This document shows positions 5,775-12,373 of a stretch of 12,373 nucleotides of DNA, in pieces. Origin of the DNA: JBOGEB01 sp050743125 (GTDB lineage: Bacteria; Actinomycetota; Nitriliruptoria; Euzebyales; Egibacteraceae); NCBI GenBank assembly GCA_050743125.1, contig JBOGEB010000130.1, forward strand, positions 1-12,373, given 5' to 3'. A program made the translations under genes and the position numbers. Within the stretch, counting starts at the first letter, position 1; each line of letters opens with the position of its first letter. Below the pieces are notes generated by a model. The model saw only the letters and a list, made by a program, of their open reading frames with translations, was not told where the DNA came from and made no database searches.

Positions 5775-7066
5775 CGCGGGTCGTGCATTACCTCAACCAG
5801 TTCTTCGCCGGTGTGGGAGCCGAGGAGGCGGCCGGTATCCCGCCGGCCTCCTCCGCCGGACCTGTGGGTCCGGGCCGGCGCCTGGCGGCCCTGCTCGGCC
5901 CCGGATACCAGATCGTGGCCACCGTCTGGTGCGGGGACGACCATGCCACGGCACCGGGGGCGGTGGACGAGATCCTCACCCTCGTCCGTGCCGCCCGGCC
6001 CGATCTCGTCCTGACGGGACCCGCGTTCACGAGCGGTCGCTACGGCCTGGTCTGCGCTCGGGTGGCGGCCGCCGCAGGGGATGCTGGCATCCTCGCCCTG
6101 GCGGCCATGCACGAGGACAACCCGGGCGTGGACGAGGCCGGAGGGAGCCCGGTGGTCGCCAGCGGCCCGGTCGCGCGTCACATGGGGCCGTCCCTCGAGC
6201 GGTTGGCGGCAGCGGCCCGCAAGCTGGCACGGGGGGAACCCCTCACCGACGAAGACGGGCGCATCAACCGGCCGGCACGCCGGACAGTCCTGGCCGACCG
6301 CACCGGAGCCGAGCGGGCGGTCGACCTCGTGCTGGCCCGCCTGGCGGGCGACCAGGCCGCCACCGAAATTCCGCTCCCCCGCTTCCAGTCGGTGAGCCCG
6401 GCCTCTCCGGTCGACCCCACGGCGGCGGCGGTGGCCCTGCTCACGGAGGGAGGGCTCGTCCCCGAAGGTAACCCCGATCGTTTGGAATCCGCCCGGGCGA
6501 CCCGCTGGCTGCGCTACCCGCTTCCGTCGGAGGGCGCGCTGCCAGCAGGCGCCTACTGCTCGATCCACGGCGGGTTCTCGACGGTGTGGGCCAACGAGGA
6601 CCCCCACCGCATCCTCCCCCTCGACGTGGCCACCGACCTTGAGCGGGAGGGTGCCATCGGGCGGCTCTATCCTGAGTACCTGGTGACTACCGGCAACGGC
6701 ACGTCGGTCGGCAACGCTCGCCGGTTCGGCGTGGAATGGGCAGCCGAGCTGCGCCGGGCCGGGATCCAGGCCGTGATCTTGACATCGACGTGAGGGACGG
6801 GAACGCGTTGCGGGTCAACGCTTGCGAAAGAGCTGGAGCGGGCCGGGATCCCGACCGCTCTGCTGTGCAACCTCGTCTCGCTGGCGGTGCGGGTCGGCGC
6901 TCCGAGGATCGTGCCCACCCGGGGAATCCCGTATCCCACCGGCGACCCGTCGCTCGACCCGGCGGGGGAGCGGGCGTGGCGACGCCGGCTGCTTGAGCGG
7001 GCGCTGGCAGCGGTGGCCACGCCGGTGACCGGACCGACCGTCTTCGAGTCCGGATCCGAGGAGTGA
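5771..7066 (+). CDS. grdB: glycine reductase component B, selenoprotein subunit GrdB (Sec at 341)
   Basis: This selenoprotein subunit of component B acts on the substrate's amino group. Start GTG 5771 has a perfect AGGAGG at 5761-5766 and gives VTRVVHYLNQFFAGVG, the family N-terminus. Further family markers are EEAAGIPPASSAGPVGPGRR, IVATVWCGDD, ARPDLVLTGPAFTSGRYG, HEDNPGVDEA, EGNPDRLES, HGGFSTVWANEDPHRILPLD and TTGNGTSVGNARRFG. A TGA at 6791-6793 follows AVILTST, exactly where GrdB has Sec. The frame then continues as GTGTRCGSTLAKELERAGIP, then IVPTRGIPYPTGDPSL and VTGPTVFES, to a true TGA at 7064-7066. That gives 431 residues with Sec 341. Classical GrdB has UGTCTRCG; here the first Cys is Gly (U-G-T-G-T-R-C), leaving only Cys 347. 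A SECIS-like hairpin follows the UGA. The gene overlaps grdE by 4 bases and sits 2 bases before grdC, indicating tight translational coupling. Confidence 0.93.
6805..6821 (+). promoter_or_regulatory. bacterial SECIS hairpin of grdB
   Basis: A perfect 6-bp stem GCGTTG / CAACGC (6805-6810 and 6816-6821) has loop CGGGT. It begins 11 bases after the selenocysteine UGA (6791-6793), and the loop begins 17 bases after it, with G residues in the loop. Position and form fit the bacterial SECIS that recruits SelB, which lies inside the coding region just 3' of the UGA. Confidence 0.75.
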
Positions 7067-7068
7067 CG

Positions 7069-8511
7069 ATGGCACGGGTGCCAGTGGTGAGCGCGGCGAG
7101 TCAGGTGCTCGCTCACACCCCCGGTCTGGCCCGCCACGGCTCGAAGCCGAGGCGGGAGCTGGCGAAGAACCCCGGGCTCGAGCGCGCCTTTCTTCGCAAC
7201 CTCCGCAGCTTCTCCGACGCGGTCGCCTACCCACCCCACCAGGCGTACCTGGGGACCCTGCACCCCCGCGACCTCCCCGCACGCCCGTGGGTAGGCCGGC
7301 CAGATCCTCAGGCTTCGCGCTTCGGGCCGGCGGGAGAGCTGCTCCCAGAGGAGGAGTTCCTGGGGCTGCTCGCAGCCGTCGACGAGTTCGGCCTGGTCAT
7401 CCTGACCCCCGAGGTCGCGGGGCAAGCCGCCGCCGCGCTGGCCGGACACCGCTTGGCCAAGCGCCTGGACTTGGCGCGGGTGGAGGCGGCCTCAGGCGAC
7501 GTCGAGGCGGCCGGCCCGGGCACCCTGCCGCTGCATCTCGCCGGTGGCTCCGCCAAAGATCGCCTAGCGGGCGCGGTGCGGTGGGCGCGCGACGACGACG
7601 AGGCCCTCTCGGCCGCCGTGCTGCTCGAGAACCTCGCGGCCAAGGCGACCGCCACCCTGGCCCTCCTCCACCTTCTCGACAGCCACGGGGTCGAGCCGGC
7701 GTCGATCGACTACGTCATCGGCTGCGGCGAGGAAGCGGTCGGCGACCGGTACCAGCGGGGCGGGGGCAACCTGGCCAAGGCGGTGGCGGCGACCGCGGGC
7801 CTCACCGAGGCGTCGGGCGCGGACGTGAAGAACTTCTGCGCCGTCCCCGTGCCCGCGCTGGTGTTCGCGTCCAGCCTGGTCGCCGCGGGCGTGTTCGACC
7901 AGGTGGCCGTCGTCGCCGGCGGATCCCTCCCCAAACTCGGGATGAAATTCCAGGGTCACCTGCGCGAGGGACTCCCGGTGCTCGAGGACGTGATCGGGGG
8001 AGCGGCGGCGCTGGTCGGCCTGGACGACGGCGTCTCCCCCCGCCTGCGGCTGGACGGCGTGGGACGCCACCGCGTCGCCGCCGCCGGCTCGACAGGGCGG
8101 ATCATGGAAGCGCTGGCGGTCGAGCCGCTCGCCCGCCTCGGGCTGTCGATGACCGCGGTGGACGATTACGCCACCGAGCTGCACAACCCCGAGATCACCC
8201 AGACGGCGGGCTCGGGCAACGTCCCCGAGCGCAACTACCGCACGATCGCCGCCCTCGCCAGACGGCGCGGCGACATCGACGCCGACGACATGGACCACTT
8301 CGTGACGACCCACGGGATGCCCGGCTTCGCGCCCACCCAAGGGCACCTGGCGTCGGCCTTCTGTTACCTGCCCCACGCCCTGGGCCGTCTCACGACCGGC
8401 GACGCCGACAGGGTCAGCCTCATCGCCAAGGGCAGCCTGTTCCTCGGACAGATGTGCCAGCTGTCGGACGGCATGAGCGTGCTGCTCGAACGCAATCCCA
8501 AGCAGGGATGA
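7069..8511 (+). CDS. grdC: glycine/sarcosine/betaine reductase component C, beta subunit GrdC
   Basis: Component C takes the carboxymethyl-selenoether from GrdA and releases acetyl phosphate; GrdC is its larger, thiolase/FabH-like subunit. Visible features are TPGLARHGSKPRRELAKNPG near the N-terminus, AVAYPPHQAYLGTLHPRDLP, the motif YQRGGGNLAKAVA (about 227-239), GADVKNFCAVPVPALV with a conserved Cys at 257, KLGMKFQGHL with GLPVLEDVIGG, HNPEITQTAGSGNVPERNYR, and THGMPGFAPTQGHL (His 415) near the end. At 480 residues the protein is slightly short for the family (about 500). ATG 7069 is preceded by GAGGAG at 7058-7063; GTG 7063 is a weaker alternative. Its usual partner grdD does not follow: the next gene is a thioredoxin, 11 bases on, and I see no grdD remnant. 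Confidence 0.93.
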   Translation: MARVPVVSAASQVLAHTPGLARHGSKPRRELAKNPGLERAFLRNLRSFSDAVAYPPHQAYLGTLHPRDLPARPWVGRPDPQASRFGPAGELLPEEEFLGLLAAVDEFGLVILTPEVAGQAAAALAGHRLAKRLDLARVEAASGDVEAAGPGTLPLHLAGGSAKDRLAGAVRWARDDDEALSAAVLLENLAAKATATLALLHLLDSHGVEPASIDYVIGCGEEAVGDRYQRGGGNLAKAVAATAGLTEASGADVKNFCAVPVPALVFASSLVAAGVFDQVAVVAGGSLPKLGMKFQGHLREGLPVLEDVIGGAAALVGLDDGVSPRLRLDGVGRHRVAAAGSTGRIMEALAVEPLARLGLSMTAVDDYATELHNPEITQTAGSGNVPERNYRTIAALARRRGDIDADDMDHFVTTHGMPGFAPTQGHLASAFCYLPHALGRLTTGDADRVSLIAKGSLFLGQMCQLSDGMSVLLERNPKQG

Positions 8512-8522
8512 GGAGGGATGAC

Positions 8523-8864
8523 GTGACCGGACGAGTCGTCGAGGCGACCAAGGACACGTTCCACGATCTCGTGACCGCACCGCTCGTGCTCGTAGACGTG
8601 TGGGGTCCGTCGTGCCAGCCTTGCCTGGCCCTGACGCCCACGGTCGAGCGCCTGGCTGCCGCGCGTCCCGAGCTGGTGGTCGTGAAGCTGGAGGCGCCCA
8701 AAGCCCGCAGGCTCTGCATCGAGCTGGGGGTCATGGGCCTGCCGGCATTCCTGCTGTTCAGGGACGGGAAGGAGGCCGCCCGCCTGACGGCGGCCGACCT
8801 GGACGCCGCCAGCCTCGAGCGCTGGCTGGACGACACCCTCGACGGGCTTATGGGAGGTGAGTAG
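8523..8864 (+). CDS. trxA: grd-operon thioredoxin, CQPC active site
   Basis: A 113-residue cytoplasmic thioredoxin. The fold is seen in APLVLVDVWGPSCQPCLALT (active-site Cys 31 and Cys 34), the central strand ELVVVKLEA, GVMGLPAFLLFRDGKEAARL carrying the cis-proline, and an amphipathic C-terminal helix. The active site is CQPC instead of the usual CGPC. Thioredoxins encoded with glycine reductase are known for unusual active sites (GCVPC in Eubacterium acidaminophilum), so this one is probably the dedicated electron donor that reduces GrdA. No thioredoxin reductase gene is present in the window. The start is GTG 8523 because AGGAGG at 8511-8516 is well spaced; ATG 8508 overlaps the grdC stop and is the alternative. 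The stop is one base before the grdA start. Confidence 0.88.
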   Translation: MTGRVVEATKDTFHDLVTAPLVLVDVWGPSCQPCLALTPTVERLAAARPELVVVKLEAPKARRLCIELGVMGLPAFLLFRDGKEAARLTAADLDAASLERWLDDTLDGLMGGE

Positions 8865-8865
8865 C

Positions 8866-9339
8866 GTGCTGACAGACCTGAAAGGCCGGAAGGTCATCGC
8901 TCTCGGCGAGCGCGACGGGGTCTCGGGCCCGGCGATCGCCGCCTGCGTGGAGGCAGCCGGCGGAGAGCTGGCGTTCGTCGCCACCGAGTGCTTCGTCTGA
9001 ACGGCGGCAGGAGCCATGGACCTGCGCTCGCAGGAGGAGATCCTCCGGCTGGCAGAGGAGCACGGCCCACGGAGCTTGATGGTGATCCTCGGCGCTCCCG
9101 ACCCGGAGAGCGCGGAGATCGCCGCCGAGACCGTGGTGCTGGGCGATCCCGCCTACGCAGGTGCCCTGGCCGGGGTCCAGTTGGGCCTCGACGTGTACCA
9201 CGTGCTGGAGCTGCAAGACGCGACCCCTGCGGATGTCTGGGAGGAGCAGGTCGGAGTGATGGCTGACGTCCTCGACGCCTCCGGGCTGGCCACGGCAGTG
9301 GCCGGCATCCGGGAACAAGGGGCTGCCGGCCCGTCCTGA
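8866..9339 (+). CDS. grdA: glycine reductase selenoprotein A, GrdA (Sec at 45)
   Basis: GrdA is the small shuttle selenoprotein whose Sec receives the carboxymethyl group from component B and passes it to component C. The frame runs from GTG 8866 (GGGAGGTGA just before) through VIALGERDGVSGPAIAACVE and ATECFV to a TGA at 8998-9000, and on as TAAGAMDLRSQEEI. ECFVUTAAGAMDL is the hallmark GrdA active site, with Cys 42 and Sec 45. The protein continues with VILGAPDPESAEIAAETV, GDPAYAGALAGVQLGLDVYH and the C-terminal GIREQG, stopping at a TGA at 9337-9339. The 157 residues match the family length. A separate ATG at 9016 is just Met 51 of this protein, not a gene start. This is the last gene of the operon, 1 base after the thioredoxin gene. 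In characterised operons grdA lies near the front; here it is last. Confidence 0.95.
9021..9034 (+). promoter_or_regulatory. probable SECIS hairpin of grdA
   Basis: CCTGC-GCTC-GCAGG forms a 5-bp stem with a G-starting tetraloop, beginning 20 bases after the Sec UGA (8998-9000). Two competing stems exist: GCAGG / CCTGC at 9007-9011 and 9021-9025, and GGAGG / CCTCC at 9033-9037 and 9042-9046. Which one SelB uses is not decided by sequence. Confidence 0.5.
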
Positions 9340-9437
9340 CCGCCCAGCAGCGGTGGCGACGCCGATTCGCCCCGCCTGGCGGTGGTCCGCTTGTCCGCGC
9401 AGCGAAGACCCGCCCCTGACCGGGCCGTGTGCTCCCA

Positions 9438-9459
9438 CGCGTCAGAAGCCTTTGACGCG
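9438..9459. terminator. hairpin between grdA and the convergent DHFR-like gene
   Basis: Perfect 7-bp stem CGCGTCA / TGACGCG (9438-9444 and 9453-9459) with an 8-base loop, 99 bases after grdA and 99 bases before the end of the convergent gene. It has no T-run, but its placement between converging genes suggests a bidirectional terminator. Nothing else is recognised in the 9340-9557 gap. Confidence 0.5.
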
Positions 9460-9557
9460 CCGGAGCCGTGCGGCAGCAGGGCCATGCCGGCGAGGCGCTG
9501 GTCGTCGACCTCGTGAGCGGTGATTATGGGTTCGCAGCGCTGCCCTCCTGGGGTTGG

Positions 9558-10175
9558 CTACTGCTCGAGGGCGAACGAGCCGTACTCGATCTTGCCTGCC
9601 CGCTGGTAGCTGTGGATCACGACACCAGTGTCGGAGGTTTTGGTGTCGATGAGTTTCAGACCGCTCGGCATGGTCCCGTCGCCGAAGAGCCGCTTGCCGC
9701 TGCCCAGCAGGACCGGGAAAGTCCACAGCCGGTACTCGTCGACGAGGTCGTGCTTCATGAGCGTCTGGATGAGCTGGCAGCTGCCGAGGACCTGGATCTC
9801 GCCACCGGGCTGGTCCTTGAGCTTGCCGACTTCTCTGGCGAGGTCGCCGTTGATCAGGGTCGAGTTGTTCCACTCCACCCGGTCCAGGGTGGTGGAGGCG
9901 ACGTACTTTGGCACGCTGTTCAACTTCGCCGAGACCGGGTCGTCGTCGGTGACGTGGGGCCAGTGGGCCGCGAAGATCTCGTAGGTCTTGCGACCAAGGA
10001 GGAGGCTGTCCGCCTGCTCGGTCCACTCGTCGATGATCCGCCCCATGGCGTCATCCCAGTAAGCGACCGACCATCCGCCGTGCGTGAACCCGTCACTCGG
10101 GTCCTCGTCGGGACCGCCGGGGGCTTGCATCACCCCGTCCAGGGACAGGAATGTGCCCACAACGAGCTTGCTCAT
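9558..10175 (-). CDS. dihydrofolate reductase family protein (RibD C-terminal domain type)
   Basis: An intact 205-residue protein of the RibD_C / YyaP-YwjB group, which has the DHFR fold and binds NADPH but mostly lacks proven DHFR activity. It starts MSKLVVGTFLSLDGVMQAPG, with ADSLLLGRKTYEIFAAHWP as the nucleotide-contact segment, IQVLGSCQLIQTLMKHDLVD, the typical EYRLWTFPVLLGSGKRLFG and a terminal beta-strand. It reads from ATG at 10175-10173 behind a GAGAGGA ribosome binding site at 10183-10189. The role is unknown; a reductase acting on a pterin- or flavin-like substrate is the family expectation. It is convergent with grdA and is probably not part of that system. A broken relative of the same fold lies just upstream at 10450-10790. 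Confidence 0.88.
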   Translation of the reverse strand: MSKLVVGTFLSLDGVMQAPGGPDEDPSDGFTHGGWSVAYWDDAMGRIIDEWTEQADSLLLGRKTYEIFAAHWPHVTDDDPVSAKLNSVPKYVASTTLDRVEWNNSTLINGDLAREVGKLKDQPGGEIQVLGSCQLIQTLMKHDLVDEYRLWTFPVLLGSGKRLFGDGTMPSGLKLIDTKTSDTGVVIHSYQRAGKIEYGSFALEQ

Positions 10176-10449
10176 GCTGTTTCCTCTCTCGGGTTTGTTG
10201 AGATTATTCGGTCCGCCGAGCGGGCGTTGTTCGCGTCGCTCGAAAGGTTCGACGATGCGCGGACGCGAAACTCAGCGGTCGCCCGGCTGGTGCTGTCGCT
10301 TGGCTCCCCGGAGTCGTCCGTGCATGCCCTCGACCCGGCGATAGGGACATCTGCGGTGAGTGCGGTCTGGCGGTCCAGTGGCGAGCAGGTCGTTGGTGGA
10401 TTGCCGTCTCGCCAGTACGAGCCAGTGGAGTGGATGATGTGTGGCCTGC

Positions 10450-10790
10450 GCCACGGCGCTCTCGACGCCGTCGGTGACGAAGGTGAACGGTGCGTCCTCA
10501 CGGGGCCAGCCCTTCGGAAATGTTGTGGGGTGACCACGAACACCGCCGCCCCCAACGGGTGGCTCCCGTCCCAGCCCTGGGCGACGTCGAACATCCGCCG
10601 CCCGGAAACCACGGCTCCGATGCCGTCGAGAAGGTCACGCAGGTGACCTGCGCTCGCCTCGGAGGTGCGGAACGTCATCGCAGAGCCCGGTGTCGGAACA
10701 GTGACGTCACCGTTGCCGTACCACCCGAAGAGCTGCTCAACCCGCAGACGCCAGGCGGGCGTCTCAGCCCACGGCGCTGGTGAGAGGATC
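10450..10790 (-). pseudogene. second DHFR-family protein, decayed fragment
   Basis: The minus strand translates to FGWYGNGDVTVPTPGSAMTF, then SEASAGHLRDLLDGIGAVVS and GRRMFDVAQGWDGSHPLGAAVFVVT, typical of another actinobacterial DHFR/RibD_C protein. A frame change near 10525 is needed to continue as GWPREDAPFTFVTDGVESAV. Homology stops at about 10450, so the C-terminal half is missing. The N-terminal end is also scrambled (an RVEQLF remnant). It belongs to a different subgroup from the intact gene at 9558-10175, so it is not a recent duplicate. The 10176-10449 stretch beyond it holds no gene I recognise. Confidence 0.7.
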
Positions 10791-10795
10791 GAAGC

Positions 10796-11340
10796 ATGAG
10801 CGATCTTCACCTCACCAGCTAGGGAGGGCAAGGACCGGTCGTCGTTCTGCTGCACGGGTCGGGAACCACCGCGACACAGGAGAAGCTCGGCTACGCCCGG
10901 CGAGAGCTGGGATCTCGTTTCCGCTCGTGCTGCCTGACCGTCGCGGCTACGGCCGCAGCCCAGACGTCAACCAGAACGACTGTGCGCAGGACGCCAAGGA
11001 CGTCGCAGCGCTGATGACGCAGATCGATGAGGGGGTGCACCTGGCAGGTCACTCGTCCGCAGCGGTGGTGGTGAGCTCGCCGCCGCTGCGCTGCCTGAGG
11101 CGGTGCGATCGTTGGCGCTTATCGAGCCCGGCTCGTACCAAGCGGCGGCGGATGATCCCGTGGTTGCCGCGATCAGCGCAACCGGTAAGCCCTCGCCGCA
11201 GTGCCGCCGTCTTTGTCGGACGAGGATCTGGTTCGACTCAGCTACGAAGGCATGGGGGGTTCGCCCCGCCGAGCGTCACCCCCGAACTTCTGTGCCCGGA
11301 TGTGGCGGTGCCAGGACGGCATGAGGACTCGCATGTCGGC
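10796..11340 (+). pseudogene. alpha/beta hydrolase, decayed
   Basis: ATG 10796 opens MSDLHLTS, followed at once by an in-frame TAG (10820-10822), then GQGPVVVLLHGSGTTATQEK, the HGSG oxyanion-hole region of an alpha/beta hydrolase. After a frame change near 10910 it reads VLPDRRGYGRSPDVNQND and VHLAGHSSAAVV; the nucleophile elbow is normally GHSxGG and is damaged here. A further change gives VRSLALIEPGSYQAAADDPV, and another gives MPPSLSDEDLVRLSYEGMG before homology fades near 11340. With a premature stop and at least three frame changes it cannot be functional. It diverges from the broken DHFR-like gene next to it. Confidence 0.78.
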
Positions 11341-11459
11341 TAGACTCCGGGAAGGTTCTGGCACAGCGATCACTCCGGATCAGATGCTGTACGAGCGGCG
11401 TGCTGAGTTTGGGTCAGGACCCAAGGATAGTAAAAGCGCAGCTCAAAGCCCCAAAACCC

Positions 11460-11536
11460 GCGCCGGTAGCTCAGCGGATGAGAGCATCTGACTACGGATC
11501 AGAAGGTCGGGGGTTCGAATCCCTCCCGGCGCGCCA
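11460..11536 (+). tRNA. tRNA-Arg(ACG), CCA encoded
   Basis: A complete cloverleaf. The acceptor stem GCGCCGG (11460-11466) pairs with CCGGCGC (11526-11532), with discriminator G and an encoded CCA at 11534-11536. The D-arm is GCTC..GAGC. The anticodon stem TCTGA/TCAGA has loop CTACGGA, with anticodon ACG at 11494-11496. The T-arm is GGGGG-TTCGAAT-CCCTC. ACG is read as ICG and decodes CGU/CGC/CGA. A small hairpin (TTGGGT/ACCCAA, 11409-11424) lies 35 bases upstream. A phage-type integrase gene ends 37 bases downstream, so this tRNA is a likely integration target. Confidence 0.95.
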
Positions 11537-11544
11537 ACAAAACC

Positions 11545-11572
11545 GCAGGTCAGACGGATTTCTGGACCTCTG
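11545..11572. repeat. inverted repeat between tRNA-Arg and integrase
   Basis: An imperfect palindrome, AGGTCAGA (11547-11554) facing TCT-G-GACCT (11561-11569) around a 6-base loop, widened by GC/GC bases on each side. It lies right after the tRNA and overlaps the last bases before the integrase stop. It could be a shared terminator or an integrase/core-site element. Confidence 0.4.
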
Positions 11573-12371
11573 CTATCCACCGGCGTCCTCGTTTTCGCCG
11601 TCTTGACTGCCACGAGTACTGCCACGGCCTTTGTCGTCGTCGTGCGGGCGTAGCAGCGCGTCCATCTTGTCGGCTGCGTCGCGTTGCAGCGCGGGCATGA
11701 CGTGCGCGTACGCGTCGAGCGTCGTGTTGATCATCGAGTGCCCGAGCAGCTCCATGATGACCCGTGGCTCCACGCCTTGGGCGAGCAGCAGCGATGCGCA
11801 CGTGTGACGCAAGCTCGTGAAACCGCATGCGTGGCAGGCCGATCCGCTCGCAGACCGTCTGGAAGTGCCGCAGCCGGTTGCGCGGCTCGATCGGCGTCCC
11901 GTGCCTCGTGGTGAACACGAGATCCCACTCGTCCAGCCACACGACCGATTGCCCGCGATCCCGGACCTGGCGTGCCCGATGCTCGCGCAGCGCAGCGACG
12001 CAGACCTCCGGGAGCGGAACCGGCCGCTGGGACAGCTTGGTCTTGGGCTCGACCAGCACGAGCTGGCCGTTGACGCGCTGCAGCGACCCGCGCACACGCA
12101 AAGTCCGGGCGTCCAGGTCCACGTCTGCCCATCGCAGCCCCAGCACCTCGCCGCGCCGCAGACCGGTCGCGATCGCCACGGCGTAGACGGCGTACAGCCG
12201 ATCCTGGCGCAGCTCGTCGAGCATTTCGGCTGTTGGCAGCTCACGCACAGCACTGGCTCTTGCCATCGGCTGGCCAGCGCATTGTTGGCGATAGGGGACC
12301 AGGCTTATCCTCCGGCCGCCGAGCGCCATCTCTATCGCGCGTCTATCGCAGTCTCCATCCCGCCGCTCCAT
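11573..12371 (-). pseudogene. int: site-specific tyrosine recombinase (integrase), frameshifted and partial
   Basis: The minus strand carries the catalytic domain of a phage/ICE-type integrase. YAVAIATGLRRGEVLGLRW holds the first catalytic Arg. It is followed by VDLDARTLRVRGSLQRVNGQ and KTKLSQRPVPLPE, and near 11820 FHEL is joined to RHTCASLLLAQG only after a one-base frame change (an extra T). LLGHSMINTTLDAYAHV contains the second catalytic His and the nucleophile Tyr. The stop is TAG at 11573-11575. All catalytic residues can be read, but the frameshift separates the first Arg from the H-x-x-R and Tyr part, so as given the protein is split. The core- and arm-binding domains lie toward or beyond the window edge; sequence upstream of about 12290 shows no clear homology. 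It runs towards the tRNA-Arg, the usual arrangement at one end of an integrated element. Confidence 0.85.
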
Positions 12372-12373
12372 GC

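Noticed and set aside
5606..6607. 333-codon minus-strand frame opposite grdE/grdB
   Set aside because: Lies wholly antisense to well-supported grd genes and has low-complexity Arg/Gly/His-rich translation typical of high-GC DNA.
6791..6793. TGA as a true stop making grdB a pseudogene
   Set aside because: It sits at the known Sec position, coding conservation continues to 7066, and a SECIS-type hairpin follows.
7287..8864. 525-codon plus-strand frame overlapping grdC
   Set aside because: Its first 410 or so residues are an Arg/Gly-rich shadow of grdC in another frame; only the end from 8523 (thioredoxin) is real.
9468..10646. 392-codon plus-strand frame
   Set aside because: Antisense to the intact DHFR-like gene and its broken neighbour; no domain recognisable, composition that of a shadow.
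1..12373. CRISPR array
   Set aside because: No regularly spaced repeats of 23-40 bases; the only direct repeats are the short CTCACAGC copies with uneven spacing.

Overview
This is high-GC DNA of actinobacterial type, shown by G/C-rich third codon positions, frequent GTG starts and protein fragments typical of Actinobacteria. It is probably a draft or metagenome scaffold, because a run of exactly 100 N sits at 1955-2054. The centre of the window is a compact, co-directional glycine/sarcosine/betaine reductase-type operon at about 4500-9339, in the order grdE - grdB - grdC - thioredoxin - grdA. Two of its genes, grdB and grdA, are read through in-frame UGA codons as selenocysteine (Sec). A plain gene caller would cut both into pieces.

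Layout. 1-1322: decayed IS110-family transposase with a structured 5' flank. 1404-1954: a small truncated gene running into the remains of an EamA-type transporter on the other strand. 1955-2054: assembly gap. 2055-2261: end of a GntR-family regulator (UTRA domain). 2262-2564: leader region with three hairpins, two of which share a GTTA loop. 2565-3245: NYN-domain (PIN-like nuclease) protein whose true start lies upstream of the first ordinary start codon. About 3302-4025: a frameshifted gene for a membrane-anchored, exported protein. 4026-4499: non-coding region with short direct repeats and a nested stem-loop just before grdE. 4500-9339: grd operon. 9558-10175 (minus): intact dihydrofolate-reductase-like protein. 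10450-11340: two back-to-back pseudogenes (a second DHFR-like protein and an alpha/beta hydrolase). 11460-11536: tRNA-Arg(ACG). 11573-12371 (minus): frameshifted tyrosine integrase running towards the tRNA, suggesting the tRNA is an integration site.

How the genes work together. In characterised glycine reductases, component B (GrdE plus the selenoprotein GrdB) activates the amino-acid substrate. The selenoprotein GrdA carries the carboxymethyl group on selenium. Component C (GrdC/GrdD) releases acetyl phosphate, and thioredoxin re-reduces GrdA. This cluster has B, A, a thioredoxin and GrdC, but no grdD, grdX or thioredoxin reductase gene in the window. GrdE also appears to lack the internal cysteine that normally becomes the carbonyl (pyruvoyl-type) cofactor. 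It therefore looks like a divergent reductase system rather than a textbook copy. The grd reading frames are clean while the genes on both flanks are broken, which points to selection on the grd block inside an otherwise eroding, mobile-element-rich region.
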